NCBI GenBank assembly: GCA_946538475.1
Contig: CAMNGN010000002.1
Span: forward strand, 1-37,417
Direction: 5' to 3'
DNA from: an uncultured Blautia sp.
Lineage (GTDB): Bacteria; Bacillota; Clostridia; Lachnospirales; Lachnospiraceae
Length of the DNA: 37,417 nt
Of the stretch, positions 1-10,300 are shown piece by piece (the first letter of the stretch is position 1; each line of letters begins with the position of its first letter). A model generated the notes under the pieces. The model searched no databases. It was given only the letters and a program-made list of their open reading frames with translations, and was not told the DNA's origin. Both the position numbers and the translations under genes were made by a program.

Positions 1-108
1 AGGAGCGCGAGCCCTCTCGCGAAAAAAAGGAGCGCGAGCCCTCTCGCGAAAAAAAGGAGCGCGAGCCCTCTCGCGAAAAAAAAGGAGTTTGAGCCCCTCT
101 CAAATTAC
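1..108. repeat. Tandem ~27-bp hairpin repeats: three copies of AGGAGCGCGAGCCCTCTCGCGAAAAAA(A) plus a diverged fourth copy
   Basis: Units start at 1, 28, 55 and 83. Stem is CGCGAG-CCCT-CTCGCG in copies 1-3 and TTTGAG-CCCCT-CTCAAA in copy 4. The array may continue left of the window. Confidence 0.9.
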
Positions 109-110
109 CC

Positions 111-139
111 TTTAATATTGAAAAATACTATGCTATAAT
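111..139 (+). promoter_or_regulatory. Putative sigma-A promoter for uppP (weak -35 TTTAAT, 17-nt spacer, extended -10 TGCTATAAT)
   Basis: -10 TATAAT at 134-139 preceded by TGC; -35 is a poor match. Confidence 0.45.
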
Positions 140-181
140 ACACCTTGTGTTTTTATGTAAATCACAGAGAGGAATGAATCT

Positions 182-1075
182 ATGCTGCTTCTCTACACCA
201 TATTCTTAGGCGTTATCCAGGGCGTCCTCGAATTCCTCCCGGTCAGCAGCCTCGGCCACCTCAGCCTCATCGAGACCATGATGGCCCTGCCGAAAGACAC
301 GGGACTCTTTTTCGAGGCCATGCTTCACCTGGGAACCATGCTGGCGCTCATCGTCGTTATGTTCAAGGATGTAAAGCGCCTTACCATCGAATTCGGAGGC
401 ATCTGTTCGGATCTTTCGGGCAACTATGGAAAATACCTCCGCAAGCGCCGCCTGGCCGGCAAAACAGGAAATGACAATATCCGCTACTCCAAGCTGATCA
501 CAAACGTATACCGCAAGATCGTCGTCATGATCCTGGTCACGCTCATTCCGACCGCGCTCCTTGGTTTTGTGTGCAGAAACCTTGCGGTCATGGCCCACAA
601 AGCCCCGTCCTTCCCGGGATTCGGCTTTTTGATCATGGGCGTGTTCCTGCTTGTTGTGGACGTGAGCGGGGTGGGCGGAGACTACGGACCGAACACCAGC
701 CGCTATGATCAGGCACTGTGGATCGGTATCCTGCAGGGAATATCGGTCTTTCCGGGGCTTTCGCGCTGCGGGCTGACGATCGGAACCGGTCTCATGTGCG
801 GTTTCGAACGCAAATTTGCCGTCAAGTATTCCTACCTTTGCGGCATACCGGCCATCTTTGGCGCATTGCTGGTAGAAATACCGTACTTCCGTGCGGCTGC
901 CGTCACTCCGTTTCAGATGTTCGCATTTATCTGCGGCGCGCTTGCGGCATTTACCACGGCCTATTTTGTGGCAAGATTTCTGATGAAACTTATGGAAAGT
1001 GTCAAACTCAAATATTTTGCGGGTTATTGCTTTGTTCTGGGGGCTCTTGCCCTTATCATGAGCACACCGACATAA
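182..1075 (+). CDS. uppP: Undecaprenyl-diphosphatase UppP/BacA
   Basis: 297 aa multi-spanning protein; GVIQGVLEFLPVSSLGHL and LQGISVFPGLSRCGLTI motifs match the BacA family; RBS GAGAGGA upstream. Confidence 0.95.
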   Translation: MLLLYTIFLGVIQGVLEFLPVSSLGHLSLIETMMALPKDTGLFFEAMLHLGTMLALIVVMFKDVKRLTIEFGGICSDLSGNYGKYLRKRRLAGKTGNDNIRYSKLITNVYRKIVVMILVTLIPTALLGFVCRNLAVMAHKAPSFPGFGFLIMGVFLLVVDVSGVGGDYGPNTSRYDQALWIGILQGISVFPGLSRCGLTIGTGLMCGFERKFAVKYSYLCGIPAIFGALLVEIPYFRAAAVTPFQMFAFICGALAAFTTAYFVARFLMKLMESVKLKYFAGYCFVLGALALIMSTPT

Positions 1076-1115
1076 AACAGCACATGCCTTTTAAGAAAAG
1101 AGGGGAGAGCCATTC

Positions 1116-4100
1116 ATGGCAGAAAGTAACAAAAAGACAAAATCACGCTCCGCACGGACGGGAAATCAGCGCCAGAGCACAAAACGAAAAAGTCCGTCCT
1201 CAGGTGCTTCGCGAAAAAACTCTCAGGTGAGAAAACGTGCAGCGGCCGCACAGCGCGGCGGTTCGGGCTTTCAGCGGGATATTCTTATGCTGATCGTCAT
1301 AGCGGCTGCGGTCATCCTGATGATGAGTGCACTTGGCTTTGGCGGTGTGGTAGGCGTAGCGATCAATCAGGTGATGTTCGGTGCGATGGGCGTCCTTTTT
1401 TACGGATTTCCTGCGCTGCTTCTGGTGTTGGTATATCTGCTGGCAGCGCGGCGATTCAGAGGACGCAGGTTCGGCAAAGTACTTGCGCTGCTCATCCTGT
1501 TCGCATTCCTCGGCGGATTTATCCAGGCGATCACACAGGAATATATTGTCACAAATACACCGCTTGACTACTATACTCTGAGCTCGCTGTACAAGACAGG
1601 CGGCGGCCTGATCGGCGGAGCCATAAGTTCTACAGCCATCAAGGCGTTCGGCGAGATCGGCGGCATCATCATGATGGGCTTTGTCATTGTGGTATGCGTT
1701 ATCGAGATCACCTTCGCATCCTTCATGGAATTCGCCTACATGGTCGTGGAAGGCATCGCAAACTTTGTGGAGAACAGCAGAGAGATGTACGATGAGGGCG
1801 AAGAAGAGCGTGCGCTGAAGCGCGAGATCAGAGATACCGAAAAGCAGATGATCCGCGAAGAGCGCAGAGCAGCCCGCATGGAGCAGCTGGAAAAGAGAAA
1901 AGCGCAGCTGTATGAAGTATACGACGAAGAATTTGACGACGATGATGAGTTCGAAGAAGGCCCGGTGATCGGAGACAGGAAAAGACCTGCCCGCAGGAAA
2001 AATCCGAAGGTCGATAAATTCCCCGGAAACAAGCCAAAGCTGGATGTCCCGATCTATGAGGACAGCTTTGAGGATGAAAAGTCCGGCAAGATCAGAAAAG
2101 CCATCAAAAAGTCCAAAAAGACAGGCTTCCTCGACGGTACATGGCTCAAAGAAGACAAGGCCAAGATGCCTGATATACCGGATGACAGTCCGGAGATGCG
2201 CGAAATCACGGATACGGATATCGATGAAGGCTTCGAGCCGGAAGACGGCACCGCTTCGCGCACCGAGGTTGGTGATTTTACCATAGAACGGGGCGAAGAA
2301 CCGTCTGATGACACAGCGGAAGAAGTCCCCGAGGCAGCTGCTTCTAAAGCGCCTAAACGCAAGATGCGAACTCCGGAGCGCAAAACACGAAAACCCGCAT
2401 CCGGCGGCATAGCTGTGGACGAATGGGACGAGCGCAGTGAGGATGACGGCAGCTGGGATGAGGACGATGCGCTTTATGCCATGGAAAAATCGGTGTCAAG
2501 AGCAAATAACAGGAGAAAAGCATCACCGTCTGTTGAAGAACCTTTACGTACGGAAGATTCTTCAGGTGCAGAAGAACCTCCGCGCACACAGGAAGTAAAG
2601 GCGTCTAAGGGCCCGCAGAAGAACCCACGTTCGTCCGCAGCCGAAAAAGAAGCCGGCATCATAGATGTAGCGAACGAGATAGCAGACGCTGCGGAGGTGC
2701 CCGAGAAGAAATATGTGTTCCCGCCGCTCAAGCTCCTGAAGAAGGGCTCGGGGCGTACACAGGGGGATTCGGACGCCTACCTCAGAGCGACGGCGCAAAA
2801 GCTGCAGGACACACTGTATAACTTTGGCGTCAACGCGACGGTAACCAATGTAAGCTGCGGCCCGACCGTCACCAGATTTGAACTGACCCCCGAGATGGGC
2901 GTCAAGGTGAGCAAGATCGTGGGCCTTGCCGATGATATCAAACTGAACCTCGCCTGTGCGGACATCCGTATAGAAGCGCCCATCCCCGGAAAATCCGCGG
3001 TAGGCATAGAGGTTCCCAACAAAGAAAACAGCCCTGTCATGCTGCGCGACCTGCTGCAGTCCGACGAATTTCAGAATGCTTCTTCAAAGCTTTCTTTTGC
3101 GGTCGGTAAGGACATCGGCGGCAAGCCTGTCGTGACAGACATCGCCAAGATGCCCCATGTGCTGATCGCAGGTGCCACGGGATCGGGTAAATCAGTGTGC
3201 ATCAATACATTGATCATGAGTATCCTGTACAAGGCAAAGCCGGACGAAGTAAAGATGATCATGATCGACCCCAAGGTCGTCGAGCTCAGCGTGTACAACG
3301 GTATTCCGCATCTGTTCATTCCGGTTGTCACCGACCCGAAGAAAGCCGCAGGAGCGCTCAACTGGGCGGTGAGTGAGATGAGCAGCCGTTACAATACCTT
3401 TGCGGAGTATGGCGTCAGAAACCTCAAGGAATATAACCACAAGGTGGAGAACCTGAGGCTGGCCGAGGGCGACACCAGACCGCCTAAAATGCCCCGGATC
3501 GTCATTATCGTGGACGAGCTGGCCGACCTTATGATGGTTGCGCCCGGAGACGTAGAAGACGCGATATGCCGTCTTGCACAGCTTGCCAGAGCGGCGGGCA
3601 TACATCTGGTCATCGCAACACAGAGGCCGTCCGTAAACGTCATCACGGGCCTGATCAAAGCGAATATGCCCTCACGTATCGCTTTTGCGGTGGCATCGGG
3701 CGTCGACTCAAGAACCATTCTGGATATGAACGGTGCCGAAAAGCTTCTGGGCAAAGGCGACATGTTGTTCTATCCACAGGGATATCCTAAGCCTGCACGT
3801 CTTCAGGGCTCGTTCGTCTCGGACGAGGAAGTCAGCGCGGTGGTGGAATATCTGACAGATAAGAACCCGAAAACCGACTATGATCCGAATATTCAGCAGC
3901 AGATGAATTCGGCCCAGCCGGGCGGCTCCTTCGGCTCGGGAGGAGATGACCGCGATGCCTACTTTGCCGAAGCCGGCAAGCTGATCATCGACAAAGACAA
4001 AGCTTCGATCGGTATGCTGCAGAGAATGTTCAAGATCGGATTTAACAGAGCGGCGCGTATCATGGACCAGCTGGCCGATGCCGGAGTGGTCGGTCCCGAA

Positions 4101-4169
4101 GAAGGAACCAAGCCGCGTAAGGTGCTGATGTCTCCGGAGCAGTTTGAGAATTATCTGGAAGAGAACTGA
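1116..4169 (+). CDS. ftsK: DNA translocase FtsK/SpoIIIE
   Basis: N-terminal TM segments, long charged linker, Walker A GATGSGKSV, Walker B IVIIVDELADLMM, C-terminal gamma winged-helix domain. Confidence 0.95.
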   Translation: MAESNKKTKSRSARTGNQRQSTKRKSPSSGASRKNSQVRKRAAAAQRGGSGFQRDILMLIVIAAAVILMMSALGFGGVVGVAINQVMFGAMGVLFYGFPALLLVLVYLLAARRFRGRRFGKVLALLILFAFLGGFIQAITQEYIVTNTPLDYYTLSSLYKTGGGLIGGAISSTAIKAFGEIGGIIMMGFVIVVCVIEITFASFMEFAYMVVEGIANFVENSREMYDEGEEERALKREIRDTEKQMIREERRAARMEQLEKRKAQLYEVYDEEFDDDDEFEEGPVIGDRKRPARRKNPKVDKFPGNKPKLDVPIYEDSFEDEKSGKIRKAIKKSKKTGFLDGTWLKEDKAKMPDIPDDSPEMREITDTDIDEGFEPEDGTASRTEVGDFTIERGEEPSDDTAEEVPEAAASKAPKRKMRTPERKTRKPASGGIAVDEWDERSEDDGSWDEDDALYAMEKSVSRANNRRKASPSVEEPLRTEDSSGAEEPPRTQEVKASKGPQKNPRSSAAEKEAGIIDVANEIADAAEVPEKKYVFPPLKLLKKGSGRTQGDSDAYLRATAQKLQDTLYNFGVNATVTNVSCGPTVTRFELTPEMGVKVSKIVGLADDIKLNLACADIRIEAPIPGKSAVGIEVPNKENSPVMLRDLLQSDEFQNASSKLSFAVGKDIGGKPVVTDIAKMPHVLIAGATGSGKSVCINTLIMSILYKAKPDEVKMIMIDPKVVELSVYNGIPHLFIPVVTDPKKAAGALNWAVSEMSSRYNTFAEYGVRNLKEYNHKVENLRLAEGDTRPPKMPRIVIIVDELADLMMVAPGDVEDAICRLAQLARAAGIHLVIATQRPSVNVITGLIKANMPSRIAFAVASGVDSRTILDMNGAEKLLGKGDMLFYPQGYPKPARLQGSFVSDEEVSAVVEYLTDKNPKTDYDPNIQQQMNSAQPGGSFGSGGDDRDAYFAEAGKLIIDKDKASIGMLQRMFKIGFNRAARIMDQLADAGVVGPEEGTKPRKVLMSPEQFENYLEEN

Positions 4170-4202
4170 TAAGGCTGCCGGACGCCCGACAGGAGAGTAA
4201 TA

Positions 4203-4685
4203 TTGATAGAGATTAGAATCCTGTCGGTAGGCAGGAGCAAAGAAAAATACTGGAACGCAGCGGTCGCTGAATACGCAAAGAGGCTCGGCAGATACTGTAA
4301 GCTGTCATTTGCGGAGGTTCAGGACGAAAAGACGCCCGATCAGGCCTCCGCGGCAGAGTGTCGGCAGATCAAGGAGCTGGAGGGCTCCCGCCTGATGAAA
4401 CAGATCCGCGAAAAGGACTATGTGATCGCCCTGGCCATAGAGGGAAAGATGCTCGACTCGGTTGAACTATCGGAAGAGCTCTCACGGCTCATGGTGCGGG
4501 GGAGCAGCAGCATCGCTTTTGTGATAGGCGGCTCGCTTGGCCTTTCGGATGAAGTGCTAAAACGGGCCGATCAAAAGCTCAGCTTCTCACGAATGACATT
4601 CCCTCATCAGATGATGCGGGTGATCCTGCTTGAACAGCTGTACCGGAGCTTCCGGATCATGAACAATGAGCCTTACCACAAGTAG
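4203..4685 (+). CDS. rlmH: 23S rRNA (pseudouridine1915-N3)-methyltransferase RlmH
   Basis: 160 aa; FVIGGSLGLSDEVLKRAD and C-terminal EQLYRSFRIMNNEPYHK are RlmH signatures. Confidence 0.95.
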   Translation: MIEIRILSVGRSKEKYWNAAVAEYAKRLGRYCKLSFAEVQDEKTPDQASAAECRQIKELEGSRLMKQIREKDYVIALAIEGKMLDSVELSEELSRLMVRGSSSIAFVIGGSLGLSDEVLKRADQKLSFSRMTFPHQMMRVILLEQLYRSFRIMNNEPYHK

Positions 4686-4851
4686 ATCCTACAAGTCATG
4701 GCGCAAACCCGGCCCGAACCTTAAAAAGAATATTAGTTTACATAATTCTGTTTATAATTGACATAATTCGTTTACATAACTTCGGCAATTCCGCTCAAAG
4801 GAATAATGTAAAATACGACTTTGAATGCAAAGAAAGGATACAATCTCGTAA

Positions 4852-5877
4852 ATGGCAGGCAGCATAATTGAACTGAAGGCCGATATTCCCGTGAATCATC
4901 AGGCCAATGTGTTCGGCCGTTTTGACGAACATCTGAAACAGATAGAAAAAACGCTCAACGTAACTCTGATCCTGAGGAACGGAGAGCTGAAGATACTCGG
5001 AAACGAGCAGGCGGCTTCTGCGGCCCGCGACCTCATCGCAAACCTTGTGGCGCTTTCCGAAAAAGGCAACGCGATCACTTCGCAGAATGTCAACTACGGA
5101 CTCGCGCTGGCATTGGAATCAAAGAGCGGCATGCTCACCGAGATAGACAAGGACTTTATCTGCAATACCATACAGGGAAGACCGATCAGGCCCAAGACGC
5201 TGGGGCAGAAAGATTATGTGGATATGATCCGCAAAAAGATGATCGTTTTTGGCGTAGGACCGGCCGGAACCGGAAAGACTTACCTGGCCATGGCCATGGC
5301 GGTTACCGCGTTCAGAAATGAAGAAGTAAGCCGCATCATTCTGACCAGACCGGCCATCGAAGCAGGAGAAAAACTGGGCTTTCTTCCCGGCGATCTGCAG
5401 TCAAAAGTCGACCCTTACCTGCGCCCGCTGTATGACGCTCTGTATCAGATCATGGGTGCAGACAGCTTCCAGAAAAACATGGAAAGAGGGCTTATCGAAG
5501 TGGCGCCGCTCGCCTATATGAGAGGCCGGACACTCGACAATGCCTTTATCATTCTGGATGAAGCGCAGAACACCACACCGGCTCAGATGAAGATGTTCCT
5601 CACGCGAATCGGCTTTGGCTCAAAGGTGATCGTGACCGGCGATGCCTCGCAGAAAGACCTTCCGAGAGACGCGGTTTCGGGCCTCGATGTGGCGATGAAA
5701 GTGCTGAAAAAGATAGACGATATCGGCTTCTGCGAGCTGACGAGCAAGGACGTTGTCCGCCATCCGCTGGTCCAGCAGATCGTACAGGCCTACGAGAATT
5801 ACGAGAAAAAACAGCCGAAGAAAGAGCAGGCGGATATGCAGAGATCACGGTATGAACGGAGGAGGAATTTCAGATGA
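4852..5877 (+). CDS. PhoH family ATPase
   Basis: GPAGTGKTYLAMAMAV Walker A, FIILDEAQNTTPAQMKMFLTRIGFGSKVIVTGD; located upstream of ybeY. Confidence 0.94.
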   Translation: MAGSIIELKADIPVNHQANVFGRFDEHLKQIEKTLNVTLILRNGELKILGNEQAASAARDLIANLVALSEKGNAITSQNVNYGLALALESKSGMLTEIDKDFICNTIQGRPIRPKTLGQKDYVDMIRKKMIVFGVGPAGTGKTYLAMAMAVTAFRNEEVSRIILTRPAIEAGEKLGFLPGDLQSKVDPYLRPLYDALYQIMGADSFQKNMERGLIEVAPLAYMRGRTLDNAFIILDEAQNTTPAQMKMFLTRIGFGSKVIVTGDASQKDLPRDAVSGLDVAMKVLKKIDDIGFCELTSKDVVRHPLVQQIVQAYENYEKKQPKKEQADMQRSRYERRRNFR

Positions 5878-6368
5878 CCATTCTGACCGACTTTGAGACA
5901 GAAAAAACTCTGGACATAGATTATGAAAAGACGGCTCTGGCTGTGGCAGAAAAAGCGCTGGAACTCGAAAACTGCCCCTACGAGGCACAGATCAGCCTCA
6001 TTCTGACCGACGATGAAGGGATCCGGCAGGTAAACAGCGAGTTCAGGGATATCGACAGATCGACCGACGTTCTTTCTTTTCCGATGATCCCGTTCGAATC
6101 ACCGGCCGCTTACGATATTCTCGAAGAAGATGAGTCTTACTTTGACATGGATACCGGGGAGCTTCTGCTGGGTGACATCATGATCTCTGTCGACCATGTA
6201 TATGCGCAGGCCGAAGAATACGGGCATTCCGTGACGAGAGAATTCGCATTTCTGGTGGCTCACAGCATCATGCATCTTCTGGGGTATGATCACATGGAAA
6301 AAGAAGAGGCGGCTGTGATGGAGGCACATCAGGAGGCAGTGCTTTCCGCACTCGGCATCGTTCGCTGA
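5874..6368 (+). CDS. ybeY: Endoribonuclease YbeY
   Basis: STDVLSFPM and HSIMHLLGYDHM zinc-binding motif; 4-nt ATGA overlap with phoH. Confidence 0.95.
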   Translation: MTILTDFETEKTLDIDYEKTALAVAEKALELENCPYEAQISLILTDDEGIRQVNSEFRDIDRSTDVLSFPMIPFESPAAYDILEEDESYFDMDTGELLLGDIMISVDHVYAQAEEYGHSVTREFAFLVAHSIMHLLGYDHMEKEEAAVMEAHQEAVLSALGIVR

Positions 6369-6379
6369 AGGAGGATATA

Positions 6380-6601
6380 ATGGAAAAATCGCGCATTAAC
6401 CGCATAAATGAACTGGCAAGAAAAGCAAAGACCGTCGGCCTTACTCCCGACGAAAAGAAAGAGCAGCAGAGGCTGAGAAAAGAGTTTCTGGCAGTGTTCC
6501 GCATGAATCTCCGCGCACAGCTCGACAATATCGATATTGAGGAGGAAGACGGGACCATCGTGAATCTCGGCGAAAAATATGGCGACAAAACAACACATTA
6601 G
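6380..6601 (+). CDS. DUF896 (YnzC-like) small protein
   Basis: INRINELARKAKTVGLTPDEKKEQQRLRKEFL is characteristic of DUF896. Confidence 0.9.
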   Translation: MEKSRINRINELARKAKTVGLTPDEKKEQQRLRKEFLAVFRMNLRAQLDNIDIEEEDGTIVNLGEKYGDKTTH

Positions 6602-7133
6602 AAAAGAGGCGCTGGCCAGACGCGCAGGGATCTCCAAAGAGGAGGCTGCCGAAAAAAGCCGTGCCATCACAGACAGGATCCTGGCTCTTCCGGCGTACAG
6701 AAATGCAGAATGTATTCTTCTTTATATCGATGTTAAAGGAGAGGTTCGGACCCGCGATCTGCTTGAGAGAGCATGGAAGGACGGGAGAAGAACAGCCGTT
6801 CCCAGATGCAGGGATAAAAGGATGGACTTCGTGGAAATCACCGGTTACTCCGACCTGAAACCGGGGAGTTTTGGCATTCCCGAGCCTGCTTCGGGCGATC
6901 CGATCGATCCCGGAAATGCCCTGATGATCATGCCCGGAGCGGCTTTTGACAGAAACCTTTCCCGCATAGGTTACGGCGGAGGCTATTATGACCGCTACCT
7001 CTGCGAAAATCCGGATGTACAGACTGTGGCGGTATCATACGCCTGCCAGGTGTTCGATTCCATTCCAAGCGAAGAACATGATGTACGCCCACGGATCCTG
7101 GTGACAGAGAACGAAATCCTGTATCGCAGGTAA
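6579..7133 (+). CDS. 5-formyltetrahydrofolate cyclo-ligase
   Basis: RKEALARRAGIS N-terminus and GGGYYDRYL motif; overlaps the DUF896 gene by 23 nt. Confidence 0.92.
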   Translation: MATKQHIRKEALARRAGISKEEAAEKSRAITDRILALPAYRNAECILLYIDVKGEVRTRDLLERAWKDGRRTAVPRCRDKRMDFVEITGYSDLKPGSFGIPEPASGDPIDPGNALMIMPGAAFDRNLSRIGYGGGYYDRYLCENPDVQTVAVSYACQVFDSIPSEEHDVRPRILVTENEILYRR

Positions 7134-7207
7134 ACATAAGTTTTTAAGTAAACATAATTTTTTACTTTTTTGTAAAAAAATTATTTTAAATATCTTACAG
7201 AATGGAA

Positions 7208-7236
7208 TTGCTTTATGATTTGAACTGTGCTATATT
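7208..7236 (+). promoter_or_regulatory. Putative promoter of the 1442-aa surface protein gene (TTGCTT-N17-TATATT, extended TGC -10)
   Basis: -35 at 7208-7213, -10 at 7231-7236, 17-nt spacing. Confidence 0.5.
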
Positions 7237-7291
7237 TAAGTTTGGATTGGTTTCTGTATTATTTAGGAACACAGATTCCACATATATTCCA

Positions 7292-7312
7292 ACAAACGCA
7301 GACAGCGTTTGT
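7292..7312 (+). other. 5' UTR hairpin ACAAACGC-AGACA-GCGTTTGT
   Basis: Perfect 8-bp stem with 5-nt loop, between the putative promoter and the start codon at 7362. Confidence 0.65.
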
Positions 7313-7361
7313 GCATCCGCGTAACAGGGGGCGCGGCTGACATCTGAGGGAGGAATTTAGA

Positions 7362-10300
7362 ATGAGAAGGAAACAACTGTTTGCCCTTGCACTTGCCGGT
7401 GTTCTTAGTTTCAGCGTGACACCGACAAGTCTTTTAGCAGACGATATGTCCGATGCTCCGGCAGTAGCTGCATCTGCAGAGCCCGGTGCGGAAGAAGCTG
7501 CACAGGAACAGCCTGCACAGTCCGGAACGCCTGCGGCAGAAACACCTGCGGCTGAAGCTGCAGCAGATACACCTGCACCCGAAGCGCCGACCGAGGCTCC
7601 GACGGAAGCACCTGCAGAGGCGCCGACCCAGGCTCCGACAGAAGCACCGACCGAGGCTCCGACGGAAGCACCTGCGGAACCGGAACAGGTACCGGTCGAT
7701 ATCGGCAGTGACGAAACACCCGCAGCTGCGGCAACGGCCGCACCGACGGCAACCGCAGTTCCCGCGTCTACGGCAACGCCCGAGCCGACGGCAACACCTG
7801 CCGTGGCTCCGACCGAGACACCGACACCTGCGCCTGAGGATACAAAAACAAAGGCCGTGACAAATGAAGCAGAGCTTATTGCGGCTATCGCAGAAGCGGA
7901 CGGCAGTGACACAGCTGTGATCGATATCGCCAATGATATCGAACTGACGCAGACTGTCAACATACCGGAAGGCAAGAAGATCTGCCTGGTGACAATGGCA
8001 TCCGCTGCAGAGATAAGCCGTGCCGCCGGTTTTACCGGAGACATGTTCGAAGTCGACGGAACACTCAGCTTCCTTAAGGCAAACAAAGCAGGCGACATTA
8101 ACGAGACCGGCGGATCTCTCACGATCGACGGTGCGCTGATCGACGGAACCGCTGCAGGTTCTATCGTACATGTGAATGACGATGCTATTTTTGCTATCGA
8201 TGACAGTGCCGAACTGACAGGAAACCGCACTACCGCAAAAGGCGGTGCTGTATACAGCGACGGTCTTGTCCTTCTGCTTGGCGGAAGCATCTGGGGCAAC
8301 ACAGCAGAGGATGGCGGTGCAATCTACGCCAACAATCTGGTTTCCATAGAAAAATCGGCCGATGCGACAGGAAACTATGCATCGGACGGTGTAAAAGAGA
8401 ATAATATCGCACTTGCCGGATCGGCAATGCTGGTCGTGGATGGTGCGATCACCATAGGACGCGCAGGCGTACATGCGGTAGAGCCGGCCGAAGGTAAAAC
8501 TATCGTTCAGCTGAGCGAGACCGCAGCAGCCGAGACCACACTGGCCGAGGCACTGAGTTCCATCGAGCTGGATGACGAAAGCGATTATAAGCTGAATGCA
8601 GCAGGCAGCCTTGTTGCAGCAGAAGCTGTTTCAATCGATGAGCCTGACGCAACGCCGACTCCGATACCGTCCATCACTCCGGAACTCGGACGTGTGAGCG
8701 GTCCCGAATGGATCGATGAGACCACAGCTGCCATCACCTGTACCGCAGATATGGACGGCTGGTACTATGCGGCAGCTGCCCGCGAGAGCGATGAAGTGCC
8801 GGAGTTCGAAGTAAACGAAGACGGAATACCGGTCAAAGCCGGCGAGGATTTCACCATTACCGTAACAGTTCCCGAAGACGAAGATCAGTATTGCATCTAC
8901 GTTCTGATCAAAGGCGAGAATAATACCCTTTCTTCCAAGAAGAAAGCTCCTCTTGATTCCACCACAAGACCGGGACATGAGGCTGCGGCGGAAGAAGAGA
9001 CCGAAACCGAGGCAGTCGAAGAAGCAGTAGAAGCGATCGGAGCAGCCGAAGAAGAAACAACCGAAGAGACCGAGGCAGTCGAAGAAGAAGCAACGGAAGA
9101 AGCTGAGGCTGAGGAGACCGAAGAATCCGAAGAGGAGATAACCGAGGAGACTGAGGAAGAAGAGACCGAGGAGACCGAAGAGGAAACAACCGAAGAGACC
9201 GAGGAAGAAGAGGCCTCTGAAGAAGAGACCGAGGAGAAACCCGAGGCAGTAGGTGAAGGCGAAACGGTTACCGAAGTACAGATGACGGCAGCCAAGCTTA
9301 CAGATGCGGACATTCTTATTAAGAAGAATCGTGCAATTCCGTTCACGCTTTCCTTTGCAGACGAAGGCGATAAAGATATCTGGACCATCGATACGGTATC
9401 CGTTGTAGATAATGACTACGAGACAGTATCGACGCTCAGTGTGGAAAAAGGCAAAACGGAAGGCTATCAGATTGTACCTTCCGAAGATATTACCAAAGCC
9501 GGAGAATATATCCTTGTCGTAAACCTGACAACCGAAAGCGAAGAAGCGGCAACCAAGACAGCTACGGCTGAGATACCGTTTAAGAATTCCGCCTATACGG
9601 TTGCGGACGTAAAAGATACAAAGATCACAGGCCTCGAAGGATCATATCACTTCTTCCCGGGCTATTCATATGATTTCAGCGCAACAGGCGCAGGCCCCGA
9701 AACAGCAAGTAATATAGGCGATACACGCCTCGTGCCCCGTTCCTTTGCCCTGGTAGGAGAAAAGCAGGTAACCAAGTTCGAGAATACTTCAAGCGACCTT
9801 ACCAAGAGCGCGAAAGTTTATTCGACGAACGGTATTGCCAAAGCAAAAGATAATTCCTTCAGAGTGTACTTCCAGGTATGGGAGTGGAACGGAACAGAGT
9901 GGGTAGCTCAGAATGATCTGGCTTATAAGACCATCAAGGTTAAATCGCTTGCTCTGCCCGAAAAAGAAACTGTAACCATGGATATGGCTGAGCCGTCCGC
10001 TACAAAGACATTTACTGTCACCGGTTTTTCATCCGATCTTAAGATCAAGACATCCAATAAGGATGTTGCGACCGCAAGTATCAAGAAGACAAGCGGATCA
10101 TCTTCAAGTGACGGTACATACGAAGTCACAGTTACTGCCGGGAAAGCACAGACTGCCACTCTGACGGCTTATTTTGAGCAGGATGGCAAAGAAATACCTG
10201 TAAAAGAATTTGAAGTACAGGTAAGTCAGACCATCAACATCAGCAAGGGTAATTCCTTCAGTACAAGTGTAAAACTGGCTGACGGTCAAAAAGCAAAAGC

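Noticed and set aside
1-108. Left-edge repeats considered as a CRISPR array
   Set aside because: Units are contiguous with no unique spacers between them, so this is a tandem hairpin repeat and not CRISPR.
7259-8474. Two long antisense ORFs (347 aa and 346 aa) opposite the 5' part of the surface protein gene
   Set aside because: Both are low-complexity (VGASVGASVGA; RCRRCGRCRS) products of reading the repetitive Ala/Pro/Thr/Glu codons backwards. They have no credible RBS or domain, and two overlapping frames cannot both be real.
8897-9388. 163-aa antisense Ser/Val-rich ORF (SSVSSVVSSSVSSVSS)
   Set aside because: Reverse reading of the Glu/Thr-rich GAA/GAG/ACC spacer; low complexity only.
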